From an uncultured PS1 clade bacterium (GTDB taxonomy: Bacteria > Pseudomonadota > Alphaproteobacteria > MED-G09), in assembly GCA_902626605.1 (NCBI GenBank), contig CACOFZ010000013.1:1-47639 (forward strand): DNA of 47,639 bases, given 5' to 3'. The notes beneath the pieces were generated by a model. That model was not told the DNA's origin. It saw only the letters and a list, made by a program, of their open reading frames with translations, and made no database searches. Shown here one piece after another: positions 9,162-17,409 of the stretch. Made by a program: the position numbers and the translations under genes. Every line of letters starts with the position of its first letter. Positions within the stretch are counted from its first letter, which is position 1.

Positions 9162-9932
9162 ATGAATTCAATATTTAATTTAGAAGGAAAGGTAGCCCTT
9201 GTAACAGGTGGGGGAAGTGGTCTAGGAGCTTCAATAGCCCTAACATTGTCAAAGTCAGGAGCAAAAGTAGCCTTAGCTGCCCGAAGAAAAGAGAAGCTAA
9301 AGGAAACTGAAAATTTAATTATTCAATCGGGAGGTGTAGCAGAAATTTATGATTTAGACGTATCTGATGAGGAAAAAGTAAAATCATGTTTAAATTCAGT
9401 TATTTCCAGTATGGGTGAAATAGATATTTTAGTTAATAATGCAGGCACTACTACTGTTGGATCTATTGATGGAACAACTTCAGATGATTGGGATTTAGTA
9501 ATAAATACAAATTTGAGGGGACCTTGGTTTCTTGCTAAGGAATGGGTTACCGGTAGAAGGAAAAAAAATATAAAAGGCGGAAATGTATTAAATATTTCTT
9601 CAATTTGTGGCGAGGCTGCTCAAAAAGGTAATGGTGTATATTGTGTTTCCAAGGCAGGTCTGTCTCACCTAACTAGGCAAATGGCATTAGAATGGGCAAA
9701 ATATTCAATAAGGGTAAATGCTCTAGCACCAGGTTATATGCGTTCTGATATTAACAAAGATTTTATAGACTCTGATTTAAGTAATGATATGATTAATCGA
9801 ATTCCAATGAGAAGAGTTGGGGATTTTAGTGAAATGGATGGTCCATTATTACTTTTAGTAAGTGATGCAGGTTCGTATATAACTGGTGAAACTATTATAG
9901 CCGATGGAGGCCATCTGCTTAGAGAGATTTAA
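9162..9932 (+). CDS. Short-chain dehydrogenase/reductase (SDR), classical
   Basis: A 256-residue classical SDR. The cofactor motif TGGGSGLG is at 15-22, NNAG at 92-95, the catalytic serines around 146-147, and the YCVSK motif gives Tyr160 and Lys164, so the active site is complete. The Arg pair at 41-42 after the second strand suggests NADP(H) preference, which is inference. It starts 13 bases after the M20 hydrolase and ends one base before the next gene, so it belongs to the 7330-10521 operon. It would interconvert a hydroxyl and a keto group on the pathway intermediate; the FabG/gluconate-dehydrogenase-like fold does not tell the substrate. Confidence 0.92.
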   Translation: MNSIFNLEGKVALVTGGGSGLGASIALTLSKSGAKVALAARRKEKLKETENLIIQSGGVAEIYDLDVSDEEKVKSCLNSVISSMGEIDILVNNAGTTTVGSIDGTTSDDWDLVINTNLRGPWFLAKEWVTGRRKKNIKGGNVLNISSICGEAAQKGNGVYCVSKAGLSHLTRQMALEWAKYSIRVNALAPGYMRSDINKDFIDSDLSNDMINRIPMRRVGDFSEMDGPLLLLVSDAGSYITGETIIADGGHLLREI

Positions 9933-9933
9933 G

Positions 9934-10521
9934 ATGACGAAAAACATTGAATTTTATTTTGATTTTGGTAGTCCTACTGCTTACTTAGCCTTTACACAAC
10001 TTCAACTAATTGCCGAAAGGAAAAAAACTAATCTTATATATCATCCTATTTTATTAGGAGGAATTTTTAAGGCCACAGGAAATAATCCCCCAGCATCAGT
10101 CCCTGCCAAAGGAAAGTATATGATGGTGGACCTTCAAAGGTATGCGGATAAATACAAAGTACCTTACAAGAGAAATCCCTATTTTCCAGTTAACACATTA
10201 TCTCTAATGAGGGGTGCAGTCTCTTATCAAGAGGATGGTGATTTTTTAAAATATGTAAATGTGATGTTTCAAAATATGTGGATAGATCCTAAAAATTTAA
10301 ATGATCATGAAGTTCTTAAAAAAGTTCTTATTGATAACAATTTTGATATTGATGATTTTATGAAAAGAATATCAGATCAAAATGTTAAAAATAAATTAAT
10401 TTCTAATACTGAAAATGCTGTCAAAAAAGGTGCTTTTGGAGCCCCAACGATATTTGTTGGTGACGAAATGTTTTTTGGGCAGGACAGAATGGAATTTATT
10501 GAAAATAGTATAAATAATTGA
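9934..10521 (+). CDS. DsbA-family / 2-hydroxychromene-2-carboxylate isomerase-like protein
   Basis: A 195-residue protein with the thioredoxin-fold/helical insert of kappa-class GSTs. The start EFYFDFGSPTAYLA carries the serine that activates glutathione in HCCA isomerases in place of a CxxC pair, and the end GAFGAPTIFVGDEMFFGQDR is the signature of that family. The ATG at 9934 is used, one base after the SDR stop; an upstream in-frame start inside the SDR gene is unlikely. Known relatives isomerise 2-hydroxychromene-2-carboxylate in naphthalene breakdown using glutathione. Here it may act on another cyclic or cis/trans intermediate. It is the last gene of its operon, and a spacer of about 130 bases follows. 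Confidence 0.87.
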   Translation: MTKNIEFYFDFGSPTAYLAFTQLQLIAERKKTNLIYHPILLGGIFKATGNNPPASVPAKGKYMMVDLQRYADKYKVPYKRNPYFPVNTLSLMRGAVSYQEDGDFLKYVNVMFQNMWIDPKNLNDHEVLKKVLIDNNFDIDDFMKRISDQNVKNKLISNTENAVKKGAFGAPTIFVGDEMFFGQDRMEFIENSINN

Positions 10522-10594
10522 TTTATATAGATATTTATTCGTAAAAATTCTCATAAATTATAAAAAATATAAAAAATATTAATTTTTTTAAAAG

Positions 10595-10611
10595 TTGGTA
10601 TTGAAATTGCT
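10595..10611 (+). promoter_or_regulatory. Sigma-54-like -24/-12 promoter for torF-like/amtB
   Basis: The sequence TTGGTATTGAAATTGCT has GG at 10597-10598 and GC at 10609-10610 separated by exactly ten bases, with TGG and TTGC in the positions of the TGGCACG-N4-TTGC consensus. It lies 43 bases upstream of the first gene of an ammonium-transport unit, a classic NtrC/RpoN target. An imperfect dyad (ATTAGTT at 10615-10621 and AACTAAT at 10636-10642) follows around the expected transcription start. I did not find a clear NtrC enhancer in the spacer. The match is good at the invariant positions but weak at CACG. Confidence 0.6.
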
Positions 10612-10653
10612 TTTATTAGTTGCGATTTCGCGAATAACTAATTGGAGGTTTAA

Positions 10654-11301
10654 ATGATTTTTAAAAAAACAACTAATAAAATTAAAAAACTTTTAGTTGC
10701 AGGTATATTGAGCATTTCAATGTCTGGAGTTGCCATGGCAGCTGTTGAATGGAATACCGCTGTAACAAGTGAATATATATGGCGAGGAATGTCACAAGGT
10801 AAAGGTGCAGCAGTATCAGGCGGCATAGATATTTCTGGTGAGTCAGGATTTTCAGCTGGTGTTTGGGTATCAAATGTAGACTTTGGTGACAATACTACCT
10901 ATGAATTAGATGTATATGCGGGATACAGTTTTGGTCCTGTAAGTGTTGGCTACATTTACTATGCATATCCTGATAATACCGATGCAGGTTATGATTTCAG
11001 TGAAGTAAATATTTCCGCTGATATTGGTGCATTCTCATTTGGAGCAAATATACTTGCTGATGCAGACTGGGATATGGATTTCGGTGATGACGTGTATTAC
11101 ACAATCGATACTGGTTTTGCAGCTACAGATGCAATAGGCATAAGTCTTCACCTTGGTTTCTATGATTATGATGCAGCTGATGAAGAGACAGATTACGGTA
11201 TTTCAATCGATTTTGACTCTGGTTTTTCTTTTGGAATAATCGACAGCAGTAGAGATGATAGTGATCCTTTCTTTGTTATTACCTACGCTATTAGCGGTTA
11301 A
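10654..11301 (+). CDS. TorF-family putative porin
   Basis: A 215-residue exported beta-barrel protein. A signal peptide (basic KKTTNKIKKLL, hydrophobic core, cleavage after AMA near residue 29) is followed by VEWNTAVTSEYIWRGMSQ, the hallmark opening of TorF/Gcw_chp proteins. Alternating hydrophobic strands rich in Gly, Asp, Tyr and Phe then run to the C terminus. The family is commonly found beside ammonium transporters and is thought to be an outer-membrane channel; its substrate has not been established as far as I know. A GGAGG site precedes the ATG, and amtB follows after 25 bases. It is likely nitrogen-regulated through the upstream sigma-54-like element. Confidence 0.88.
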   Translation: MIFKKTTNKIKKLLVAGILSISMSGVAMAAVEWNTAVTSEYIWRGMSQGKGAAVSGGIDISGESGFSAGVWVSNVDFGDNTTYELDVYAGYSFGPVSVGYIYYAYPDNTDAGYDFSEVNISADIGAFSFGANILADADWDMDFGDDVYYTIDTGFAATDAIGISLHLGFYDYDAADEETDYGISIDFDSGFSFGIIDSSRDDSDPFFVITYAISG

Positions 11302-11326
11302 TTTAAACTTATAGGGATATTTTAAA

Positions 11327-12619
11327 ATGAAAAGTTTATTTAAAAAAGTGATAGTTTTAGCCGGGTTCTCATTCCTGGCTATGACTGGTACAGCTAACGC
11401 TGAGGTAAGTGCGGAAACAGCTTATGTTTTTAATACTTTCTCTTTCTTAGTTAGTGGTTTTCTCGTAATGCTTATGGCTTTAGGATTTACTTGTCTTGAA
11501 GCTGGTTTAGTAAGGACAAAAAATACAGCCACTATTTGTGTTAAAAATGTTGCGCTCTATAGTTTAGCTGGAATAATGTTTTATCTTGTCGGTTATGGCT
11601 TTATGTATAATGATGTGAGTGGCTATATTGGTACACCTGCTCTTTGGAACCCTGAAGCAGCCGCAGACCCAGCTGATGGCTACTCAAAAATGTCAGATTG
11701 GTTTTTTCAAATGGTTTTCTGCGCAACTGCAATGTCTATAGTTAGTGGCACAATTGCAGAAAGAATTAAATTAATTCCTTTCTTAGTCTTTGCTGTAGTT
11801 CTTACCGGTATCATTTATCCTATCCAAGGATCTTGGACATGGGGTGGCGGATGGTTGTCTGAGATGGGCTTCTCTGATTTTGCTGGCTCAACTATAGTCC
11901 ATTCAGTAGGTGGATGGGCAGCTTTAACTGGAGCTATTATAATAGGTCCTCGTTTAGGTAAGTATGGTCCAAATGGTCAGGTAAATGCTATTCCTGGCTC
12001 TAACCTTCCATTAGCCACAATAGGCACATTTATATTATGGTTTGGTTGGTTTGGTTTCAACGGTGGTTCCCAGTTAGCATTAGGTTCTGCAGCAGATGCA
12101 GCAGCAATGGCAAATGTTTATGTGAACACCAACATGGCTGCTTGCGCAGGCTTGGTTGCTGCTCTTGTATTATCAATGATTTTATATAGTAAAACCGATT
12201 TAACATTTGTTTTAAATGGTGCTTTAGCAGGCTTAGTTTCTATTACTGCTGGTCCAGACGTAGCGACACCGTTGCAGGCTATAATAATTGGTGCTATCGG
12301 CGGAGTTATTTGTACATTAGCTATACCATTACTTGATAAGTTAAAAATTGATGATGTTGTAGGAGCAATTTCAGTACATCTGGTTGCTGGTATTTGGGGT
12401 ACGTTAGCGGTTGCTATACCTGGCCTAAATGGTAGCGGCGATATGGCAACTCAAATTATCGGTATTGTTAGTATTGGAATTTTTACTGTTGTTTTAAGTA
12501 CAATCGGATGGATTATTCTAAAGGCAGTATTTGGTTTAAGGCCTACTGAGGAAGAAGAAACTACTGGATTAGATATTTCGGAATTAGGAATGGATGCTTA
12601 TCCAGAGTTTAAGAATTAG
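11327..12619 (+). CDS. amtB: Ammonium transporter AmtB
   Basis: A 430-residue Amt/MEP/Rh channel with a cleavable signal peptide (end near TANA, residue 25) and eleven hydrophobic helices expected. The family signature DFAGSTIVHSVGGWAAL starts at D184, and the twin pore histidines correspond to H192 and H351. It moves ammonium across the inner membrane. The usual partner glnK/glnB is not adjacent; the neighbour is a TorF-like porin instead, and a strong terminator ends the unit. Expression is probably induced under nitrogen limitation because of the -24/-12 element upstream. Confidence 0.97.
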   Translation: MKSLFKKVIVLAGFSFLAMTGTANAEVSAETAYVFNTFSFLVSGFLVMLMALGFTCLEAGLVRTKNTATICVKNVALYSLAGIMFYLVGYGFMYNDVSGYIGTPALWNPEAAADPADGYSKMSDWFFQMVFCATAMSIVSGTIAERIKLIPFLVFAVVLTGIIYPIQGSWTWGGGWLSEMGFSDFAGSTIVHSVGGWAALTGAIIIGPRLGKYGPNGQVNAIPGSNLPLATIGTFILWFGWFGFNGGSQLALGSAADAAAMANVYVNTNMAACAGLVAALVLSMILYSKTDLTFVLNGALAGLVSITAGPDVATPLQAIIIGAIGGVICTLAIPLLDKLKIDDVVGAISVHLVAGIWGTLAVAIPGLNGSGDMATQIIGIVSIGIFTVVLSTIGWIILKAVFGLRPTEEEETTGLDISELGMDAYPEFKN

Positions 12620-12654
12620 TCATTTACCTCCCCCCTTGTAAACATGACTAGTTG

Positions 12655-12693
12655 ACCACCGTACTCTCCCCCCCGAGTACGGTGGTTTTTTTT
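12655..12693 (+). terminator. Rho-independent terminator after amtB
   Basis: A perfect 12-bp stem (ACCACCGTACTC at 12655-12666 with GAGTACGGTGGT at 12675-12686) encloses a C-rich 8-base loop and is followed by eight T. It ends amtB transcription. The T run touches the stop codon of the convergent FAD oxidase gene. There is no A tract on the left side, so it should work in the plus direction only. Confidence 0.95.
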
Positions 12694-14047
12694 AAAATAT
12701 TTTTCCAGGATTCATTATATTATTTGGGTCAATAGATTTTTTAATTTGAGACATTACATCAACAGAATTACCTTTTTCAGTTTTTAAAAAATCTTTTTTT
12801 CCAATACCAATTCCGTGTTCACCAGTGGATGTACCTTTCATTCTCAAAGCTCTCTCGACAAGCCTGTCATTAATTTTTTTTGCTTCATTTACTTCTTTCT
12901 GATCATCTGGATTGAGAAGTAAAATTAAATGAAAATTCCCATCACCAACATGACCTACAATTGGTGCAATTATATTTGAGTTTTTAATATCCTTCTTAGT
13001 TTCAAGAATGCATTCTGTTAAAGATGAAATAGGGACACATACATCTGTTGTAAAAGCTTTCTTTCCAGGACAAAGGTTCAAGGCTGCATAATAAGCATTA
13101 TGGCGAGAACTCCATAATTTATCAATTTCAGCTTGTTGATCAGACCATTCAAATTTAATTAAACCATTATCTTTTGAAATTTCTTCAAACTGTTGAATCT
13201 GCTCTTTTACACCAAGAGGTGATCCATGAATTTCAATGAATAAAGTTGGCTTCTCATCATGCTTTGTATTCTTATACTTATTTATTGCCTTGATTTGAAC
13301 TTCATCAAGTAATTCAATCCTAGAAAGTGGAAGACCTATTTGTATGGCTTCAATAACGGTATTTACAGCGCCGTTTAGATTATTAAAATTACATACTCCA
13401 GTTGAAATCGCATCAGGTCTTCCATGAAGCCTTAAATTAATTTCAGTTATAAACCCTAATGTTCCCTCTGATCCCAGCATTAGGTGAGTTAAATCATATC
13501 CTGCTGAAGATTTTCTTGCTCTAGATCCAGTTTTAATAATTTCACCATCAGGCATGACAACTTTTAAACCCATAACTTGTTGTCTAATAGTACCATACTT
13601 AACAGTATTAGTTCCTGACGCTCCAGTAGAGCACATTCCTCCAATTGAAGCATTGGCTCCCGGGTCTATTGGAAAAAAAAGTCCTGTGTCTCTTAAAAAT
13701 AAATTTAAATCTTCTCTAGTTACACCAGGTTGAACTTTGCAATCCATATCCTCTAAATTAACTTCTTTGATTTTGTTCATATGAAGAGAGTTAATTGTTA
13801 TACCCCCTTTTAGTGCATGGACTTGGCCCTCTAGAGATGTTCCTGCGCCAAAAGGTATTACGGGAATTTTTCTTTCATTTGCAAAATTTAAAATTATTGA
13901 TACTTCATCTGAACTTTGCGGAAATACTACTGCATCTGGAATAGATTTGGGCACATGCCATGATTCATCATGGCTGTGCTGAAGTCTTATAGCCTCGGAT
14001 GTTGAAAATCTCTCTCCAAAAATTTTTTCTAATTTAGAGAGATCCAT
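12692..14047 (-). CDS. FAD-linked oxidase, D-lactate dehydrogenase/GlcD-like
   Basis: A 451-residue vanillyl-alcohol-oxidase-fold flavoprotein. The FAD_binding_4 domain shows PFGAGTSLEGQ and DPGANASIGGMCSTGASG in the first third, and the FAD-oxidase C domain shows LWSSRHNAYYAAL, GHVGDGNFH and GTSTGEHGIG near the end. This is the D-lactate dehydrogenase (cytochrome)/glycolate oxidase subunit D family, which oxidises a D-2-hydroxyacid to a 2-oxoacid and passes electrons to cytochrome c or quinone. No iron-sulfur GlcF-type domain or partner gene is present. It follows an acyl-CoA dehydrogenase gene by 8 bases. There is no strong ribosome binding site, so translation may be coupled. The real substrate is uncertain. 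Confidence 0.92.
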   Translation of the reverse strand: MDLSKLEKIFGERFSTSEAIRLQHSHDESWHVPKSIPDAVVFPQSSDEVSIILNFANERKIPVIPFGAGTSLEGQVHALKGGITINSLHMNKIKEVNLEDMDCKVQPGVTREDLNLFLRDTGLFFPIDPGANASIGGMCSTGASGTNTVKYGTIRQQVMGLKVVMPDGEIIKTGSRARKSSAGYDLTHLMLGSEGTLGFITEINLRLHGRPDAISTGVCNFNNLNGAVNTVIEAIQIGLPLSRIELLDEVQIKAINKYKNTKHDEKPTLFIEIHGSPLGVKEQIQQFEEISKDNGLIKFEWSDQQAEIDKLWSSRHNAYYAALNLCPGKKAFTTDVCVPISSLTECILETKKDIKNSNIIAPIVGHVGDGNFHLILLLNPDDQKEVNEAKKINDRLVERALRMKGTSTGEHGIGIGKKDFLKTEKGNSVDVMSQIKKSIDPNNIMNPGKIF

Positions 14048-14055
14048 TATTTTAT

Positions 14056-15258
14056 TTATAGTCCAAGTACAAACTTTGCCATAATGTTTCTTTGAACTTC
14101 ATCTGAACCACCATAAATAGTTGATGCACGGTTATTCAAATAAGACGGAAAAGCTGTAAGAGCATGGTCAGGACCAATTTTTTCAACATTTGAAAAAGGC
14201 TGTCTAGCTTCATTTTGAAGAGGCATGGTATAATAACCAACCGCTTCAACTGTGAGCATGTCAACTTCCTGTTTTAAATTAGACCCTCTTGATTTTAAAA
14301 TTGATGAAGCAGGACCTGGGTGACCTCTTTCTGCTATATCTGCCATAATTCGATGTTCAGTCATAAGAAGAGCTTGTGCTTTAATTTCTGTTTCAGAAAG
14401 TGACTTAAGAAATGCATCATCTTCTAATAAACTTTCACCTGTATCTGATCTTTCTACTGATGCTATTTGTCTTATTTTTTCAATATTAGATTGAATTCCA
14501 GCAGCGTAATTACCACCTCTTTCAAATTCTAATAAATATTTAGCAACCGTCCATCCGTCATTTTCTTCGCCAACAACATTCTCAACTGGAACTTTTACAT
14601 TATCAAAAAATGTTTGGTTGACCTCGTGATCTCCAGCCATTGTTATTATTGGTTTAATCTCAATTCCAGGAGTATCCATATCTATCAGAATAAAAGTTAT
14701 ACCTTGTTGAGGTTTTCCTGAGTTATCTGTTCTAACTAAACAAAAAATTCTATTTGCGTGCTGAGCGTGAGTAGTCCAAATTTTTGTGCCATTTATTATA
14801 TAGTGATCACCTTCTCTAACAGCTTTACACTGGAGTGATGCTAAATCTGATCCTGAACCAGGTTCAGAGTAACCTTGGCACCAAAAATCTTCGCCGGATA
14901 GGATTCTCGGTAAATAAAAATCCTTTTGTTCTTGAGTTCCATATTTCATTAGAACGGGTCCGACCATTGCTAATCCCATAGCTGTAGGAGATGGAGCTCC
15001 AGCCTTTGAACACTCGCTTGCAAAAATATACCTTTGCATGTCATCCCAGCCTGTACCACCATATTCTTTTGGCCACTTGGAACCAATCCATCCTTTTTTA
15101 TGTAAAATTTTGTGCCATTTTGATGAGTATTCAACCTCACTAAAAACACTAGCTGTAAGTTTTCCCGCTTCCCTTAATTCAGTAGTAAGTTCTTTATCCA
15201 AAAAGTCGATAACTTCTTTTCTGAATTCTTCATACTCAGGTTTAAAACTTAAATCCAT
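14056..15258 (-). CDS. Acyl-CoA dehydrogenase
   Basis: A 400-residue ACAD with the three usual parts: N-terminal helices, a central beta domain (YSEPGSGSDLASLQ, GTKIWTTHAQHA) and C-terminal helices ending IYGGSDEVQRNIMAKFVLGL. It oxidises an acyl-CoA to the enoyl-CoA with FAD, passing electrons to ETF. The position that carries the catalytic Glu in medium-chain enzymes (YEG) reads YGG, as in many environmental and steroid-type ACADs whose base sits elsewhere. A GGAG site precedes the ATG. The gene forms an operon with the FAD oxidase and is divergent from the acyl-CoA ligase at 15391. Confidence 0.93.
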   Translation of the reverse strand: MDLSFKPEYEEFRKEVIDFLDKELTTELREAGKLTASVFSEVEYSSKWHKILHKKGWIGSKWPKEYGGTGWDDMQRYIFASECSKAGAPSPTAMGLAMVGPVLMKYGTQEQKDFYLPRILSGEDFWCQGYSEPGSGSDLASLQCKAVREGDHYIINGTKIWTTHAQHANRIFCLVRTDNSGKPQQGITFILIDMDTPGIEIKPIITMAGDHEVNQTFFDNVKVPVENVVGEENDGWTVAKYLLEFERGGNYAAGIQSNIEKIRQIASVERSDTGESLLEDDAFLKSLSETEIKAQALLMTEHRIMADIAERGHPGPASSILKSRGSNLKQEVDMLTVEAVGYYTMPLQNEARQPFSNVEKIGPDHALTAFPSYLNNRASTIYGGSDEVQRNIMAKFVLGL

Positions 15259-15317
15259 TTTTTACTCCAATTTATTTTTTGTTGAATTACTTAATAACTA
15301 AAAAATACCATTTAGCA

Positions 15318-15333
15318 AAGTATAAACATACTT
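15318..15333. promoter_or_regulatory. Inverted repeat in a divergent promoter region
   Basis: AAGTAT at 15318-15323 and ATACTT at 15328-15333 form a 6-bp dyad with a 4-base centre in the 132-base spacer between the divergent acyl-CoA dehydrogenase and acyl-CoA ligase genes. Size and position fit an operator for a small dimeric repressor such as a TetR protein. In AT-rich DNA a 6-bp dyad can arise by chance, so support is weak. Confidence 0.25.
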
Positions 15334-15390
15334 GATTAGTTTAAAAATAGTAATTAAGAATAAATCTTGTTTTTTTTGAGGGGAGACGTA

Positions 15391-16968
15391 ATGCCTTACT
15401 ACGAAGACATAGTTCATCTTTGTGATATTCCAAGATATCACGCTAAGCATAATCCAAATGAAATTGCTTTCATTTATGAGGATAAACAAACAACTTATAA
15501 AGATTTTGATTTAAAAACCGAAAGAGTTGCAAATGGTCTTGTTGATTTAGGTGTTCAAGATCAAGAGCGTGTTGCTTTTATGGACAAAAATTCAGACATC
15601 TTTTACGAAGTAGTTCTTGGTTGCTCGAAAGCAAATGCAGTGATTGTTGGAATTAATTGGCGTTTAGCTCCACCAGAAGTTGCATATATTTTAAATGATA
15701 GTGGTGCAAAAGTTTTATTTGTTGGTGAAGAGTTTTTTGACCTCGCAGAAAAAATTCTTGAATTATCTACAAATGTAGAACAGGTAATATGTATTTCAGG
15801 CTCAAAAAATGGTTGGTTATCCTATGAGGATTGGAAAAACTCTCAATCTACTGATCAATGTTTAAGGCAATCATCATTAGAGGATGTTGCTATTCAAATG
15901 TATACATCAGGAACAACTGGTCATCCAAAAGGTGTTCAACTTACCCATGGAAACTTCCATTCATCTCGAAATCAAGAACCACAGGAAGGGATGGAGTTTG
16001 GTGAATGGTCTGAGGACGATGCTAGCTTAGTTGCAATGCCAAGTTTTCATATAGGAGGCGCTGGCTGGGGTCTTCAAGGTTTATATGCATGTGCAAAAAA
16101 TGTAGTTTTAAAAGAATTTCTTCCAGAGGACGTTTTGGATGCTATTGGAAAACACAAAATTTCAAAAATTTTTATGGTTCCAGCAGCTATGAAGATGGTG
16201 CTTGATCATCCAAAATCTAGAGAGACTGATTACTCAAATATCAAATATATTCTTTATGGTGCTTCCCCAATTCCCCTGGATCTTCTTAAGGAGGCCATTG
16301 AGGTTTTTGAATGTGGATTTGTTCAACTTTATGGTATGACAGAAACATGTGGATCTGTAACTTACCTTCCTCCTGAGGATCATTCAATTGAAGGAAATGA
16401 AAGAATGAAATCAGCTGGAAAAGCCTATCCGCATTGTGAAATAGCAATTTTAGATGAGAATAGTAATGAAGTACCAACAGGAAGTGTAGGGGAAATTGCA
16501 GTAAGGTCTACGTCGAATATGTTGGGTTATTGGAATCTTCCCGAAGAAACTGAAAAAACTCTTAAAGATGGATGGTTAAGAACAGGTGATGCTGGATATA
16601 TGGATGCTGATGGATACGTTTATGTTCATGATAGAGTAAAAGATATGATAGTGTCCGGAGGAGAAAATGTTTACCCTGCTGAAGTTGAAAGTGCTATTTT
16701 TGGGCATGAAAGTATCAGCGATGTTGCTGTAATAGGAATTCCTGATGAAAAATGGGGTGAAGCTGTTAAAGCTATTGTTGTTCTTAAGGAAGGAAAAAAG
16801 GCTAGTGAAAAAGAAATTATCAATTTTACAAGAGAGAGAATAGCTGGTTTTAAATCCCCAAAATCAGTAGATTTTATTTCGGAATTACCTAGAAATCCTT
16901 CAGGAAAAATATTAAAAAAAGAATTAAGAGCACCTTATTGGGAAGGAAAAGAAAGACAAATTAATTAA
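15391..16968 (+). CDS. Acyl-CoA synthetase / AMP-dependent CoA ligase
   Basis: A 525-residue member of the ANL adenylating family. The P-loop-like motif YTSGTTGHPKG lies near residue 180, LYGMTET in the middle, GWLRTGDAG and DRVKDMIVSGGENVYP near the hinge, and the C-terminal catalytic lysine sits in NPSGKILKKELR. It activates a carboxylic acid to its CoA thioester via the acyl-adenylate. The ATG at 15391 is chosen because GAGGGGAG at 15378-15385 sits just before it. It is the first gene of a long plus-strand run that continues with DUF35, thiolase-like and ACAD genes, so it probably activates the entry substrate of that pathway. Confidence 0.94.
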   Translation: MPYYEDIVHLCDIPRYHAKHNPNEIAFIYEDKQTTYKDFDLKTERVANGLVDLGVQDQERVAFMDKNSDIFYEVVLGCSKANAVIVGINWRLAPPEVAYILNDSGAKVLFVGEEFFDLAEKILELSTNVEQVICISGSKNGWLSYEDWKNSQSTDQCLRQSSLEDVAIQMYTSGTTGHPKGVQLTHGNFHSSRNQEPQEGMEFGEWSEDDASLVAMPSFHIGGAGWGLQGLYACAKNVVLKEFLPEDVLDAIGKHKISKIFMVPAAMKMVLDHPKSRETDYSNIKYILYGASPIPLDLLKEAIEVFECGFVQLYGMTETCGSVTYLPPEDHSIEGNERMKSAGKAYPHCEIAILDENSNEVPTGSVGEIAVRSTSNMLGYWNLPEETEKTLKDGWLRTGDAGYMDADGYVYVHDRVKDMIVSGGENVYPAEVESAIFGHESISDVAVIGIPDEKWGEAVKAIVVLKEGKKASEKEIINFTRERIAGFKSPKSVDFISELPRNPSGKILKKELRAPYWEGKERQIN

Positions 16969-16983
16969 GTTTGGAGTTTATTT

Positions 16984-17394
16984 ATGAGTAATCAAAAACC
17001 AATAGCTGAAAATTTATTTACTTGGCCCTCTGATCAGCCAAAATTATTGGGAAGTAAAGATACTGAAACAGGTAGATATTTTTTTCCTGCAAAAAAATCA
17101 AATACGCACGAACAAGTAGAGCTATCAAGAAAAGGAAAGTTATGGACATGGACTGTTCAGAGATTTATGCCTAAAACACCATATATTGGTACAGAAAATC
17201 CTGAGGACTTTAAACCATATGCTGTAGGCTACATTGAGCTACCAGGGGAAATTATGGTAGAGTCTAGATTAGAAGGAGTTGATCCTGAGGATTTGGAAAT
17301 TGGTATGGAGATGGAATTATCTATTGACCCATTCGTGAAAAACGAGGAAGGTGAGGAATTAATGATGTTTTCTTTTAGGCCGTGTAAAAATTAA
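16984..17394 (+). CDS. DUF35 OB-fold protein, zinc-ribbon cysteines missing
   Basis: A 136-residue protein of the DUF35 family, which partners thiolase-like enzymes acting on CoA thioesters (as in ChsH2-Ltp2 of steroid side-chain degradation). The expected order is visible: an N-terminal helix, a rubredoxin-like segment (LLGSKDTETGRYFFPAKKS) and an OB fold from about residue 50 (LWTWTVQRF, PYAVGYIELP). The four cysteines that normally hold zinc in the ribbon are absent: the only Cys is the third residue from the end. The gene sits directly before the thiolase-like gene, with 15-base spacers on both sides, the standard arrangement for the complex. Confidence 0.85.
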   Translation: MSNQKPIAENLFTWPSDQPKLLGSKDTETGRYFFPAKKSNTHEQVELSRKGKLWTWTVQRFMPKTPYIGTENPEDFKPYAVGYIELPGEIMVESRLEGVDPEDLEIGMEMELSIDPFVKNEEGEELMMFSFRPCKN

Positions 17395-17409
17395 TTAGGA
17401 GAATTATTT

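Noticed and set aside
10522-10594. NtrC-type enhancer upstream of the sigma-54-like element
   Set aside because: I searched this spacer for TGCACNN-type dyads and found none; an enhancer may lie inside the preceding gene or be absent.
15367-15390. TTG start extending the acyl-CoA ligase by eight codons
   Set aside because: The extension would place the strong GAGGGGAG ribosome site inside the coding sequence; ATG 15391 is clearly better. The same reasoning was applied at 19659, 22368, 30640, 31132, 33243, 36149, 40684 and 40875.
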